Counted from the stretch's first letter, positions 17,479-29,789 are shown. The stretch: DNA of 64,000 nt from Streptomyces violaceusniger Tu 4113 (GCF_000147815.2 NC_015957.1:2976001-3040000), one strand, 5' to 3'. Numbers and translations are program-made. The notes: generated from the letters alone by a model not told the origin.

Positions 17479-17584
17479 GCGGCCAGAGCCAGACCCTCCT
17501 CATTCGGACCGACAGGCGAATCGTCCCGATTCCCCCCACAATGCTTAGGCGACTGGCGGTCGGAATCTGCGTGAGGAGAGCGCC

Positions 17585-18385
17585 ATGGAGACGAGAACGG
17601 TCGTAGCGGAGTTCATCGGGACCGCGATGCTGGTCCTCTTCGGAGTCGGTTCGCTGGTCCTGGCGGGCGACTACATCAACGCCCTCGGGATCTCGCTCGC
17701 CTTTGGCTTCACGCTGATCGCGATCGCCTACGCGTTCGGACGCATCTCGGGCTGCCACATCAACCCGGCGGTGACCCTCGGCGTGCTGCTGGCCAAGCGC
17801 ATCGACATCCGTACGGCCGTCCAGTACTGGGTCGCGCAGTTCGTCGGCGCGATCGTGGGCGCGGCGGTGCTCTTCCTGCTCGCCAACCAGGTGCCCAGGC
17901 TCCAGACGGCCGACGCCTTCGGCAGCAACGGCTACGGCGGCCGCTCACCGGTGGGCATGGGCGCGGGCGGGGCCTTCCTCGCCGAGGTGCTGCTGACCTT
18001 CCTGCTGGTCTTCGTCTTCCTGGCGGTGACCCACTCGGTGGCGCTGGTCGGCGGCGAACCGATCCCGGTAGGTCTCGCCCTCGCCGCGGTCAATCTGATC
18101 GGCATCCCGCTGACCTGGGCCTCGGTCAATCCGGCGCGCAGCTTCGGCCCCGCGATCTTCGCGGGCGGCGATGCGCTCGGCCAGCTCTGGCTGTTCATCG
18201 TGGCACCGCTGGTCGGCGGGGTGCTCGCCGCCGTGGTGCACCGGTTCACCCATCTCCAACCGGCGGGGCAGGCCGACCAGGAGGAGGCCCATCCGCCCCC
18301 GGCGACCGGACCGTGGGGGCGGCTGCGCGGCGGCCACCGCCCCGAGGCGGGCGGCCAGGAGACCAAGGGACCGGAGGCGGCCTGA
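17585..18385 (+). CDS. MIP-family aquaporin (water/small-solute channel)
   Basis: 266-aa membrane channel with six transmembrane helices and the two half-helix signature motifs, HINPAVT and VNPARS. The first half ends before the long extracellular loop containing GSNGYGGRSPVGMG. Length and motifs fit the AqpZ branch, so water flux is the likely role; glycerol passage cannot be excluded. A polar C-terminal tail of about 45 residues extends into the cytosol. GAGGAG lies 7 bases before the ATG. Monocistronic, convergent with the DUF1844 gene. Confidence 0.9.
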   Translation: METRTVVAEFIGTAMLVLFGVGSLVLAGDYINALGISLAFGFTLIAIAYAFGRISGCHINPAVTLGVLLAKRIDIRTAVQYWVAQFVGAIVGAAVLFLLANQVPRLQTADAFGSNGYGGRSPVGMGAGGAFLAEVLLTFLLVFVFLAVTHSVALVGGEPIPVGLALAAVNLIGIPLTWASVNPARSFGPAIFAGGDALGQLWLFIVAPLVGGVLAAVVHRFTHLQPAGQADQEEAHPPPATGPWGRLRGGHRPEAGGQETKGPEAA

Positions 18386-18434
18386 GCCGCGCGCGGGGGC
18401 CCGAGCCCGGAGGAGAGGCACGGGCCCCGAGGGC

Positions 18435-18459
18435 GTACGGGTTCCCGAGGGGCCCGTAC
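18435..18459. terminator. bidirectional hairpin between convergent genes
   Basis: GTACGGG (18435-18441) pairs with CCCGTAC (18453-18459) between the ends of the aquaporin and DUF1844 genes. No T-run, as is common for Streptomyces terminators. Confidence 0.55.
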
Positions 18460-18472
18460 CGCCTCCCGGCGG

Positions 18473-18838
18473 TCAGCCGAAGACCGGACCGGTGAACTTT
18501 TCGCCGGGCCCCTGCCCCGGCTCGTCCGGCACCACCGACGCCTCGCGGAAGGCGAGCTGCAGGGACTTCAGGCCGTCCCGCAGCGGAGCGGCGTGGAAGG
18601 AGCTGATCTCCGTGGCGCTGGCCGTGACCAGCCCCGCCAGGGCGTTGATCAGCTTCCGCGCCTCGTCCAGGTCCTTGTGCTGGGGGCCCTCCTCGGCCAG
18701 GCCCAGGTTGACCGCGGCGGCGCTCATCAGGTGCACCGCCACCGTAGTGATCACCTCGACCGCGGGCACATCCGCGATGTCCCGGGTCATCCGGTCGAAG
18801 TCGGGGGCCGGCGGCTGCCCGGCGTTGGCGTCGCTCAT
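18473..18838 (-). CDS. DUF1844 protein
   Basis: 121 aa. The central region (residues about 15-95) is the helical DUF1844 signature: DVPAVEVITTVAVHLMSAAAVNLGL, DLDEARKLINALAGLVTA. Conserved upstream of infC in Streptomyces and relatives; biochemical function unknown. Small, acidic and soluble. Transcribed away from infC; the 442-bp space between them holds the infC leader. Confidence 0.85.
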   Translation of the reverse strand: MSDANAGQPPAPDFDRMTRDIADVPAVEVITTVAVHLMSAAAVNLGLAEEGPQHKDLDEARKLINALAGLVTASATEISSFHAAPLRDGLKSLQLAFREASVVPDEPGQGPGEKFTGPVFG

Positions 18839-19165
18839 GGTGGTCGGGGCTCACTTCCTGAGGGATGGTGGGCCCCAGCCTAGGCGGCCGCCCGGCGCCG
18901 TACGCACGGGGCGGATGAGTTCACAGGAACGCCGGGGCACGCGGGGGAACGCCGGGGAACAGGGGCGGGGCGGACGCCGAGGGCGCACCAGGTGAGCATC
19001 CCGGGCCAGCCTGGTATCGTAGATAAACGACCGGCCGGTCACGTGCGTGTCCGGCCCACAAGTGGAGGCTCCCCAGCTCCCACCTTCCGACCCCCCGGGC
19101 CGGCAGGTCATCGGTCAGGCTGCGCCCCGCGGTGATATCGCGGCGGTGCTCCCGGTCAATGAGGA

Positions 19166-19197
19166 GCCCCGCCTGTGTACCGTCCGGGGCGTTTTTT
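19166..19197 (+). terminator. attenuator-like intrinsic terminator in the infC leader
   Basis: GCCCCG (19166-19171) pairs with CGGGGC (19185-19190), followed by GTTTTTTG, one of very few T-runs in the window. It lies 84 bp before the infC start inside the long leader (18839-19280), so it would stop transcription before the gene. Earlier GC-rich inverted repeats (about 19030-19060 and 19097-19150) could form an antiterminator. The control mechanism is inference. Confidence 0.7.
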
Positions 19198-19280
19198 GCG
19201 TCACGGCGCGGTGGTCTCAACCGAAACAGACTTACGCGGCAGTCCGCCAGGCGGTCGCGTGGTGCAACCGAGGAGGATCC

Positions 19281-19898
19281 ATCAGCGCCGAGCCCCGCAT
19301 CAACGACCGGATTCGCGTCCCCGAGGTGCGACTCGTCGGTCCCAGTGGCGAGCAGGTCGGCATTGTGCCGCTTGCCAAGGCCCTGGAGCTTGCGCAGGAG
19401 TACGACCTCGACCTGGTCGAGGTGGCGGCGACCGCCCGTCCGCCGGTCTGCAAGCTCATGGACTACGGAAAGTTCAAATACGAGTCGGCTATGAAGGCCC
19501 GTGAGGCGCGCAAGAACCAGGCGCACACGGTCATCAAGGAGATGAAGCTCCGGCCGAAGATCGACCCGCACGACTACGACACCAAAAAGGGTCACGTCGT
19601 CCGGTTCCTTAAGCAGGGTGACAAGGTCAAGATCACGATCATGTTCCGTGGCCGTGAGCAGTCCCGGCCCGAGCTTGGCTACCGGCTGTTGCAGCGGCTG
19701 GCTGAGGACGTCCAGGAGTTGGGCTTCGTCGAGTCCAGCCCCAAGCAGGACGGGCGCAACATGATCATGGTTCTCGGTCCGCACAAGAAGAAGACCGAGG
19801 CGATGGCCGAAGCCCGCGAGGCGCAGGCCGCCCGCAAGGCGGAGCGCCAGGGCGTCAGTTCCGTCGAGGAGCCCGCCGAGGAGCCCGCCGAGGCGTGA
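19281..19898 (+). CDS. infC: translation initiation factor IF-3, with ATC start codon
   Basis: IF-3 binds the 30S subunit and checks initiator tRNA and start codon. The product (about 205 aa) has the N-domain starting [17 protein letters not shown], the linker [18 protein letters not shown], the C-domain [21 protein letters not shown] and a charged tail. The conserved start falls on ATC at 19281, with AGGAGG four bases before it. The nearest in-frame ATG/GTG/TTG-class codon upstream is a GTG at 19146 that would read through the attenuator. IF-3 genes commonly use rare starts for self-control. First gene of infC-rpmI-rplT. Confidence 0.93.
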   Translation: MSAEPRINDRIRVPEVRLVGPSGEQVGIVPLAKALELAQEYDLDLVEVAATARPPVCKLMDYGKFKYESAMKAREARKNQAHTVIKEMKLRPKIDPHDYDTKKGHVVRFLKQGDKVKITIMFRGREQSRPELGYRLLQRLAEDVQELGFVESSPKQDGRNMIMVLGPHKKKTEAMAEAREAQAARKAERQGVSSVEEPAEEPAEA

Positions 19899-19902
19899 TG
19901 GG

Positions 19903-19947
19903 CGAGGCGAGAGCCTCGACCGCCCACCCGGAGCCGCACGGCTCCGG
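19903..19947 (+). promoter_or_regulatory. two hairpins in the infC-rpmI spacer
   Basis: CGAGGC/GCCTCG (19903-19918) and CCGGAGCC/GGCTCCGG (19928-19947) follow the infC stop. They may be partial terminators, processing sites, or part of an L20-type feedback element; no T-run. Confidence 0.4.
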
Positions 19948-20046
19948 AGTCCAACCGAAACACATGACGCTTCCGGACGTCCGGATCGTGGCCAGTCCCG
20001 CGCCGCGGCCGCCCGGACAGTGCCCTGACGAGGAGAGTACGGCGAC

Positions 20047-20241
20047 ATGCCGAAGAACAAGACGCACAGCGGTGCCAGCAAGCGCTTCAAGCTCACCGGC
20101 TCCGGCAAGGTGGTGCGCCAGCGCGCCGGTCGCCGCCACCTTCTCGAGCACAAGCCGTCCACGCTGACGCGCCGCCTGGCCGGAAAGGTCGAGCTGGCCC
20201 CCGCCGACGCCAAGAAGATCAAGAAGCTTCTCGGCAAGTGA
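20047..20241 (+). CDS. rpmI: 50S ribosomal protein L35
   Basis: 64 aa, strongly basic, with the L35 signature [20 protein letters not shown] and RRHLLEHK. Small structural protein of the large subunit. The start follows GAGGAG with normal spacing. Lies between infC and rplT in the standard order. A hairpin immediately after the stop may set the ratio to L20. Confidence 0.97.
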   Translation: MPKNKTHSGASKRFKLTGSGKVVRQRAGRRHLLEHKPSTLTRRLAGKVELAPADAKKIKKLLGK

Positions 20242-20266
20242 CGCCCCGCCCCGCTTCGGCGGGGCG
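20242..20266 (+). terminator. hairpin between rpmI and rplT
   Basis: CGCCCCGCC (20242-20250) pairs with GGCGGGGCG (20258-20266) directly after the L35 stop. Partial terminator or processing site. Confidence 0.5.
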
Positions 20267-20337
20267 AGCGCCAGACCGGGACCTATTCGTTTCCGGGCCG
20301 CGTGAGTCACCCGCGGCCCCGTACAAGGAGTTAACAA

Positions 20338-20721
20338 GTGGCACGCGTCAAGCGGGCAGTCAACGCCCACAAGAAGCGCCGGGCGATCCTCGAGCAGGCC
20401 AGCGGCTACCGGGGCCAGCGCTCCCGCCTGTACCGCAAGGCCAAGGAGCAGGTCACCCACTCTCTGGTCTACAACTACAACGACCGCAAGAAGCGCAAGG
20501 GCGACTTCCGGCAGCTGTGGATCCAGCGCATCAACGCCGCTGCCCGCGCCAACGGCATGACGTACAACCGCTTCATCCAGGGTCTGAAGGCCGCCAACAT
20601 CGAGGTGGACCGCAAGATCCTGGCCGACCTCGCCGTGAACGACGCCGGTGCGTTCGCCGCGCTGGTCGAGGCGGCGCAGAAGGCGCTGCCGAGCGACATC
20701 AACGCGCCGAAGGCCGCGTAA
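20338..20721 (+). CDS. rplT: 50S ribosomal protein L20
   Basis: 127 aa. L20 assembles early on 23S rRNA. Conserved [37 protein letters not shown] and [19 protein letters not shown] segments. GTG start with AAGGAG before it. Last gene of the infC-rpmI-rplT unit, followed by a strong hairpin. Confidence 0.97.
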   Translation: MARVKRAVNAHKKRRAILEQASGYRGQRSRLYRKAKEQVTHSLVYNYNDRKKRKGDFRQLWIQRINAAARANGMTYNRFIQGLKAANIEVDRKILADLAVNDAGAFAALVEAAQKALPSDINAPKAA

Positions 20722-20744
20722 GCGCTGCGCTGAGCTGTACGCCA

Positions 20745-20778
20745 CGGACCCGCAGGTGAACGCGTACCTGCGGGTCCG
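20745..20778 (+). terminator. terminator after rplT
   Basis: Perfect 13-bp inverted repeat (20745-20757 and 20766-20778) with an 8-bp loop, 23 bp after the rplT stop. No T-run. Confidence 0.75.
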
Positions 20779-20820
20779 CGCATGTGGGTGCCCTCGCGCT
20801 GTGCCCCCTGGGGTTTCGCC

Positions 20821-20950
20821 GCCGGGTGCGGCCCGGTGGCCGGGTTGTGCCCACCGCGTTCCGCCTCGCGGACGGCCTGGGGCCGGCACGGGCGTTGGCT
20901 CTTGGCGTTTTCGTTGCCGGGTGCGGCCCGGTGGCCGGGTTGTGCCCACC
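20821..20950. repeat. two direct copies of a 35-bp intergenic sequence
   Basis: The stretch 20821-20855 is repeated exactly at 20916-20950 in the rplT-methyltransferase spacer (506 bp). No coding sense seen. Confidence 0.85.
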
Positions 20951-20957
20951 CGTCCTT

Positions 20958-20984
20958 CCCCAGCTACCGCTGGGAGGTGCCCCC
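20958..20984 (+). repeat. 27-bp hairpin repeat, copy 1
   Basis: Begins CCCCAGC-TACC-GCTGGG and ends GGTGCCCCC. The exact reverse complement occurs at 23473-23499 before pheS. This hairpin type is scattered through Streptomyces intergenic regions. Confidence 0.85.
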
Positions 20985-21227
20985 TGGCGGAACGATTGCC
21001 CAGCCTGGCATGCCCGGACCGGCTCGGCGCGTGGCCGCCGCGCGGACGGGCCGGACCCGGTCCGCGGAGCGCCCGGCGTCGCCCCGCCGCCCGGTGCGGA
21101 CAAGCGGTCCCTGCTGCCGCCGTTCCCCCGGGGGCCCGGGGGCCTGTCCCCGGTTTCGGGAAGGGGCGGGGTCGGGGAAATCCGCCCCGCCGCACGATCG
21201 TCGCTCACGACCAGGAATCGAGAACTC

Positions 21228-22061
21228 ATGGCCGCTCCCGAGCTGACCTCGCTCAAATCGCCGCGCGTCACCGCCGCCCGGCGGCTTGCCAAGCGCAGCT
21301 TCCGCGGGAAGGAGCGGCGGTTCATCGTCGAGGGGCCGCAGGCCGTACGGGAGGCCATCGCTTATCTCGTGGAGGTGTACGCCACCCCCGAGGCCGCCGA
21401 GCGTCACGCGGACATCCTCGCCGCCGCCCGGGCCGCGAACCTTCCCGTGCTCACCGCGTCCGACGAGGTCATCGCGGAGATGTCCGACACCGTCACCCCT
21501 CAGGGCGTCGTCGGGCTGTGCCGCTTCCTCGACTCGCCGTTCGAGGAGATCCTGCGCGCCCGCCCGAGGCTCGTCGCCGTCCTCGCCAACGTCCGCGACC
21601 CCGGCAACGCCGGGACCGTGCTGCGATGCGCCGATGCCGCCGGGGCGGACGCCGTCGTGCTGACGGACGCCTCCGTGGACCCCTACAACCCCAAGGCCGT
21701 ACGCGCCTCCGTCGGTTCCCTCTTCCATCTCCCCGTCGCCGTCGGGGTGCCCGTCGAGCGCGCGGTGAGCGGGCTGCGGGAGGCCGGGGCGCGGGTGCTG
21801 GCCGCGGACGGGGCGGGGGAGCGGGACCTGGACTCCGAGCTGGACGACAGGCTGCTGGGCGCCCCCACCGCGTGGATCTTCGGCAATGAGGCATGGGGCC
21901 TGCCGGAGGCTACCCGCGCACTCGCGGACGAGGTGGTGCGCGTTCCGATTCACGGCAGGGCCGAGAGCCTCAATCTCGCCACGGCCGCCGCCGTGTGCCT
22001 CTATGCCTCCGCTCGTGCGCAGCGCGCTCCCGCAGGGTGCCGCTCCGTCACATCGACCTAG
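21228..22061 (+). CDS. SpoU/TrmH-family rRNA 2'-O-methyltransferase
   Basis: 277 aa. Uses S-adenosylmethionine to methylate a ribose in RNA. N-terminal substrate domain (SPRVTAARRLAKRSFRGKERRFIVEG, then HADILAAARA) and C-terminal knotted SPOUT domain with ANVRDPGNAGTVLRCADAAG, IFGNEAWGL and RAESLNLATAAAVCLY. The three SpoU motifs are complete. Position between rplT and pheS matches Streptomyces, where homologues are annotated as 23S rRNA methyltransferases, some conferring self-resistance. The target site is unknown. ATG 21228 has AGGA 12 bases upstream, so the ribosome site is poor. Confidence 0.88.
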   Translation: MAAPELTSLKSPRVTAARRLAKRSFRGKERRFIVEGPQAVREAIAYLVEVYATPEAAERHADILAAARAANLPVLTASDEVIAEMSDTVTPQGVVGLCRFLDSPFEEILRARPRLVAVLANVRDPGNAGTVLRCADAAGADAVVLTDASVDPYNPKAVRASVGSLFHLPVAVGVPVERAVSGLREAGARVLAADGAGERDLDSELDDRLLGAPTAWIFGNEAWGLPEATRALADEVVRVPIHGRAESLNLATAAAVCLYASARAQRAPAGCRSVTST

Positions 22062-22105
22062 TAGGGTTGCCCCCTCTGGGAGGGGACCCGAGAGGGGGTG
22101 TGGGG

Positions 22106-24643
<2,538 letters not shown>

Positions 24644-24644
<1 letters not shown>

Positions 24645-27169
24645 TGCGGGTCCCGCTTTCTTGGCTGCGGGAGTACGTCGACCTGCCCGCCGGTGAGACC
24701 GGCCGTGACGTACAGGCCAAACTCGTCTCGGCCGGGCTCGAGGTCGAGACGGTCGAGCAGCTCGGCGCCGGCCTCAAGGGCCCCCTGGTCGTCGGGCAGG
24801 TGCTGGCCATCGAGGAGCTGGAGGGGTTCAAGAAGCCCATCCGCTACTGCCAGGTGGACGTCGGGCAGGCCAACGGCACCGGTGAGCCGCAGAACATCGT
24901 CTGCGGCGCCTCGAACTTCGCCGTCGGCGACAAGGTCGTGGTCGTCCTGCCCGGCGCCGAACTGCCCGGCGGCTTCGCGATCTCCGCGCGCAAGACGTAC
25001 GGCAAGACCTCCGAGGGCATGATCTGCTCCGCCAGCGAGCTGGGCATGTCCGACGACCACGACGGCATCATCGTCCTGCCGCCGGAGTACGAGGTCGGCA
25101 CCGACGCCATCGAGCTGCTGGAGCTGGTCGACGAGGTCCTCGACATCGCCGTCACCCCGGACCGGGGCTACTGCCTGTCGATGCGCGGTGTCGCCCGCGA
25201 GACCGCGACCGCCTACGAGCTGCCGCTGCGCGACCCGGCCCTGATCGACGTGCCCGCGCCCAACAGCCACGGCTACCCGGTCCAGGTCACCGACCCGATC
25301 GGCTGCGACCGCTTCACCGCCCGCACCGTCACCGGGCTCGACCCCGAGGCGCACTCCCCGATCTGGCTCGAGCGCCGGCTGCAGAAGGCCGGGATGCGCC
25401 CGGTCTCGCTCGCGGTCGACATCACCAACTACGTGATGCTCGAAATCGGCCAGCCGCTGCACGCCTACGACCGCTCCCGGATCAACGGGGCGATCGGCGT
25501 GCGCCGCGCGGAGCCGGGCGAGAAGCTCACCACGCTTGACGGCAGCCAGCGCGTCCTGGACGCCGAGGACCTCGTCATCACCGACGAGAGCGGGCCCATC
25601 GGCCTCGCCGGTGTCATGGGCGGCGCCAACACCGAGATCGCGGACGCCACCGCCGACGCGGAGACCGGCCAGGCGGCGGGCACCACCGAGGTCGTCATCG
25701 AGGCGGCCCACTTCGCCCCCGTCTCGGTCGCCCGCACCGCCCGCCGCCACAAGCTGTCCTCCGAGGCGTCCCGCCGGTTCGAGCGCGGCGTCGACCCCGA
25801 GGCCACCTCGGCGGCGGCGCAGCGCACCGTCGACCTGCTGGTGCTGCTCGCGGGCGGCACCGCCGAGGTGGGCGTCACCGAGATCATCGCGCCCAGCGCC
25901 CCGCACACCATCACGCTGCCCGCCGACCACCCGGACAAGGTCGCGGGCGTGTCCTACGGCCGCGAGACCGTGGTGCGCCGGCTGCAGCAGATCGGCTGCG
26001 ATGTCTACGGCGCCGACGACCTCACCCTCACCGTCCCGAGCTGGCGGCCCGACCTCACCGACCCCAACGACCTCGCCGAGGAGGTCATCCGGCTCGAGGG
26101 GTACGAGAACCTCCCCTCGACGCTGCCCCGGCCGCCCGCCGGGCGCGGGCTGACCGAGCGTCAGCGGCTGCACCGCCGGGTCGGCCGGGCGCTGGCCGGG
26201 GCCGGATACGTCGAGGCGCTGAACTACCCGTTCATCGGCGAGGAGGTCCTCGACCAGTTCGGGCTGGCCGCGGACGACCCGCGGCGCGATCTGGTCCGGC
26301 TGGTCAACCCGCTGTCGGACGCCGAGCCCGCGCTCCGTACGACGCTGCTGCCCGGGCTGCTCGGCGCGCTGCGCCGCAACGCCGGGCGCGGCGAGCACGA
26401 CCTCGCGCTCTTCGAGACCGGCCTGGTCTTCCGCGCCACCGGTCACGAGCCGGCCGCGGCCACCGTCCCCGTCGACCGCCGTCCCACCGACGAGGAGATC
26501 GCCGGGCTCGACGCCGCGCTGCCGCACCAGCCGCGCCGCGTCGCCGTCGTCCTCGCGGGCGACCGTGAGCAGGCCGGCTGGTGGGGCAAGGGCACTCCGG
26601 TGAGCTGGGCCGACGCCGTCGAGGCGGGCCGGATCGTGGCCCGTGAGGCGGGCGCCGAGCTGATCGTCCGCCAGGACCAGCAGGACCCCTGGCACCCGGG
26701 CCGCTGCGCCGCCCTGCTGGCCGTCGTCGACGGCGAGGAGATCCTCGTCGGCAACGCCGGTGAACTCCACCCGCGGGTCACCAAGGCCCTGGGCCTGGCC
26801 GAGCGCACCTGCGCCATGGAGATCGAGCTCGACCGCCTGGAGCAGGCCGGCACCGGCCGCGTGGAGGCCCCCCATGTCTCCACCTTCCCGGTGGCCACCC
26901 AGGACGTCGCGCTGATCGTGGACGCCTCGGTCGCCGCGGCCGATGTGGAGACGGCGCTGCGCGAGGGCGCGGGCGAACTGCTCGAATCCCTCCGCCTGTT
27001 CGACGTCTTCACCGGTGAACAGCTCGGCGAGGGCAGGAAGTCGCTGGCCTACGCGCTGCGCTTCCGCGCCCCGGACCGCACGCTGACCGCCGAGGAGATC
27101 GCGGCCTCCCGCGACGCCGCGGTATCGGCAGCCGCCAACCGCACGGGCGCCACCCTCCGCGGCGCCTGA
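24644..27169 (+). CDS. pheT: phenylalanyl-tRNA synthetase beta subunit
   Basis: 841 aa, full length for the beta chain. N-terminal tRNA-binding (EMAP-like) domain from about residue 40, the B5 domain, the B3/4 editing domain, the inactive core-like domain, and the C-terminal ferredoxin-fold anticodon-binding domain ([17 protein letters not shown] to [12 protein letters not shown]). Works with PheS. The start overlaps the pheS stop (TGATG), so the subunits are coupled. A strong terminator follows. Confidence 0.97.
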
Positions 27170-27202
27170 CCCCAACCGGCTCCCGCCGGTCGCCGCGAAC
27201 AC

Positions 27203-27243
27203 GGCAATGGGGCGCACCCCGCTACGGGGCGCGTCCCATTGCC
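27203..27243 (+). terminator. terminator after pheT
   Basis: GGCAATGGG (27203-27211) pairs with CCCATTGCC (27235-27243), with an inner GCGC...CCCC/GGGG...CGC stem, 34 bp after the pheT stop. Confidence 0.75.
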
Positions 27244-27415
27244 GCGTTTGGGCCGGGGGCCCGGGGCGTGCCTCGCGGGGTCGCCCGCCCCTCGCTCGCG
27301 CCGGGTCGCTGTCACGTGGTGGCGGTGTACGCGCCGTTGGCGGCTCGGGACCGCGTTCGTTCGCCCCTTCGCGGTGATCGGCCAATGCGTTCGCGGCACC
27401 GCGGAGCGTGTGGGA

Positions 27416-27967
27416 GCTGCCCGGTGGGGGAGCTGCCCGGTGGGGGAGCTGCCCGGTGCGCGCTCGCTCGCCCCTCGTGTGGGTCGCGGCCACGGTCGTG
27501 GGGCGGCGGGCGCTGTGGGCGGCCTCGGGGGCGGGTCGTTCGTCTCCTTGCGGTGGACGGCGCCGACACCGCGTTCGCGGCGTGGTGGTGTTTGTCGGGT
27601 CGCCCGGGACGCGGTCGACCGCCCCCTTTGCGTGGGGCGTCGCCACCGCCTTGGCGGGGTGGGTGTCGTCGGTGATTCCGGTGGGGGTGGGGCTGCGGTC
27701 CACGGGTGTGGGGTTCGGGGTCGTGGCCCTGTGCCGCGTCGTCCTGGTGAGCGGCGAACAGCCGATACCGCGGCGGCGGGGCGGTGGGGTTTGTCGGGTC
27801 GCCCGGTGCGCGGTTGCCCGGCTCCTCGCTGGTGTGGGTCGCGGCCAACGCCGTGGTGGGGTGGGTGTCGTCGGTGATTCCGGCGGGGGTGGGGCTGCGG
27901 TCCACGGGTGTGGGGTCCGGGGTCGTGGCCCTGTGCCGCGTCGTCCCGGTGAGCGGCGAACAGCCGA
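27416..27967. repeat. tandem repeats in the 991-bp pheT-phosphatase spacer
   Basis: Three copies of a 16-bp unit (GAGCTGCCCGGTGGGG, about 27416-27460). Then a larger tandem repeat with a period of about 200 bp: 27661-27765 and 27863-27967 match over 105 bp with 3 mismatches, and TTTGTCGGGT recurs at 27591 and 27790, with a decayed third start near 27990. Both strands are open in several frames because of composition, but none shows a domain or a ribosome site. Confidence 0.8.
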
Positions 27968-28160
27968 CATCGCGTCCGCGGGGCGGTGGGGTGTTCGGGT
28001 GGGTGCCCGGGGCGTGGTCACCCGATCAGGTGAGATCCGGAAGGGGCGGGTCCAATTGGCAGGAGCTGTCGCCAGAATCGTGCCGGTCGCACGGCCCGCG
28101 CGGGATCGATCGTCCAGGGGCCCGGCCGACCGCCTCATTGGCCGGCGTTGGGGGCGACAC

Positions 28161-29378
28161 ATGATCGGGACATCGGCAGTCGGCGGCGCGTTCGTACGGA
28201 GGGCACGGAGTCTGCGGGAGGTCACCCGCGTGGTCCCCTGTCTGTGGGTGCTCGGCGCCCTCTGCTGGGCCCTGCTGACCCCGCATCACACCGAGGTCGT
28301 CACGCTCCTCGCCGCGGCACCCGCCATCGCCTGCGCGAGCAGCGGCCGCCGCAGATGCATCGTGCTGCTCGGCGGCGCCGGCCTGCTGTTGGCCCTCGCG
28401 CCTCCGACCGCCCTGGAGCCCGACGGCGACGGGAGGGAGCCGCACGCCGCCCTGATCACCTGCTGCGCCATCCTCGGCGTGGCCGTCGCCTGCTATCTCA
28501 CAGCGGGCCGCAAGCTGCGGCTGGTGCGCGAACTGGAACAGCTCCGGGCGGTGGCCACCGCCGCGCAGGACGTGGTGCTGCGGCCGCTCCCGGCCCGGCT
28601 GGACGGCATCGAGCTGGCGGGCGGCCATCTCTCGGCCAGCCGGGGCGCCGCCGTCGGGGGCGATCTCTACGAGGCGCTGGCCACCCCGTACGGCGTCCGC
28701 GTCATCATCGGCGATGTGCGCGGGCACGGCCTCGCCGCGATCGGCACCGTCGTCGCCGTCCTCGGCAGCTTCCGCGAGGCCGCCCATGAGGAACCCCTGC
28801 TCAGCGGAGTGCTGCGTCGCCTCGACCGCGCCCTGGAGCGCCATCTGCGGGCGCGCGCGAGCGAGGAGTGCCCGCTGGACGGCCACGTGGACGAGGAGTT
28901 CGTGACCGTGTTGCTGCTGGAGGTGGGCGCGGACGGCGAGGTCACCGCGCTCAACTGCGGCCACCCCTGGCCGTACCGCCTCTACGAACAGCCGGTCGGC
29001 CCGGCCATGGCCCGGCAGACCGCGCCCGGCGACGTGCTGCCGCCGCTCGGCCTCTTCCCGCTGCCCGCCGAGCTTCCCACCGCCCGCTGGCGCGCCCTGG
29101 GCGTCGGCGACACGCTGGTGCTGCACACCGACGGCGCCGAGGACGTGCGCGACGCCCACGGCACGTTCTTCCCCCTGCGCCGCGCCCTGTCCGAGGCCGC
29201 GGGCCCCGGGCCGCTCGTCCCCGCGGCGGTCGTGGCGGGGGTGCGCTCGGCGCTGCTGCGCCACACCGGCGGCCGGCTCGCCGACGACGTCGCGCTGCTC
29301 GCGCTGCGCTTCGACCGCTGCCCGCTGTCCGCCACCACGGCCCTCACCCGCCCGCCCGCCGACATCCACCGGGGCTAG
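28161..29378 (+). CDS. membrane PP2C-type (SpoIIE/RsbU-like) serine/threonine phosphatase
   Basis: 405 aa. About four hydrophobic segments at residues 20-120 anchor it in the membrane, followed by a short linker helix (RKLRLVRELEQLRAVATAAQ) and a PPM/SpoIIE phosphatase domain (about 140-390). Metal-site motifs are GGDLYEAL, IGDVRGHGLAAI, LNCGHPWPY, LHTDGAEDVRD and the final LADDVALLALRFD. In Streptomyces such proteins dephosphorylate anti-anti-sigma factors; no partner is adjacent. The ATG at 28161 has only a weak GGCG upstream. Confidence 0.88.
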   Translation: MIGTSAVGGAFVRRARSLREVTRVVPCLWVLGALCWALLTPHHTEVVTLLAAAPAIACASSGRRRCIVLLGGAGLLLALAPPTALEPDGDGREPHAALITCCAILGVAVACYLTAGRKLRLVRELEQLRAVATAAQDVVLRPLPARLDGIELAGGHLSASRGAAVGGDLYEALATPYGVRVIIGDVRGHGLAAIGTVVAVLGSFREAAHEEPLLSGVLRRLDRALERHLRARASEECPLDGHVDEEFVTVLLLEVGADGEVTALNCGHPWPYRLYEQPVGPAMARQTAPGDVLPPLGLFPLPAELPTARWRALGVGDTLVLHTDGAEDVRDAHGTFFPLRRALSEAAGPGPLVPAAVVAGVRSALLRHTGGRLADDVALLALRFDRCPLSATTALTRPPADIHRG

Positions 29379-29443
29379 GGGCTGACCGCCGGGTCCTTGA
29401 CGCCTGCAGCGAGCTGTTCCCCCCCGGCCCTTCCCGCAGCCTC

Positions 29444-29700
29444 GATATGCGGCTCCGCCGCGTGGTGGGGCTCCGCCCCAGACCCCGGGTCCAGGGGCGG
29501 AGCCCCTGGCAACAGGCACGGGCGGGCAGGCTGCTCCCTCCCCGCCCCTTCCCGCACCCTCGATATGCGGCTCCGCCGCGTGGCAGGGCTCCGCCCCAAA
29601 CCGCTCCCCGCCCCGTCCCCTCCCCAACCGGGGCTTCGCCCCAGCCTGCGGGGTCCAGGGGCGGAGCCCCTGGTATCGGGAAGGGGCGGGTTGGGGAAGG
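29444..29700. repeat. Streptomyces intergenic repeats built on GATATGCGGCTCCGCCGCGTGG
   Basis: Two copies (starting 29444 and 29562) of a palindromic element whose core is GATATGCGGCTCCGCCGCGT, each followed by GGGGCTCCGCCCC-type and GGGGCGGAGCCCC-type hairpins. A third copy starts at 53605. The 411-bp spacer (29379-29789) holds little else. Probably terminators of the flanking gene and a mobile-repeat family. Confidence 0.85.
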
Positions 29701-29789
29701 ACCAACGCTCCACCCCACCGCGCCCGTTCACACCCCGTGCGAATCCCCCTCCACTACGCTGGCGTCACCGAGCGTTTCGGGAGGGCGAG

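Noticed and set aside
19146..19280. GTG at 19146 as infC start, adding 45 residues
   Set aside because: It would place the intrinsic terminator inside the coding region and adds no conserved sequence; the AGGAGG fits only the ATC at 19281.
27591..28000. 200-bp tandem repeat considered as a CRISPR or integron array
   Set aside because: Period too long for CRISPR, only two and a bit copies, no attC-like inverted ends or cas genes.
27408..28160. Forward frame extending the PP2C phosphatase upstream through the repeat region
   Set aside because: Gly/Arg/Val low-complexity translation without domains; the phosphatase membrane region starts well at ATG 28161.
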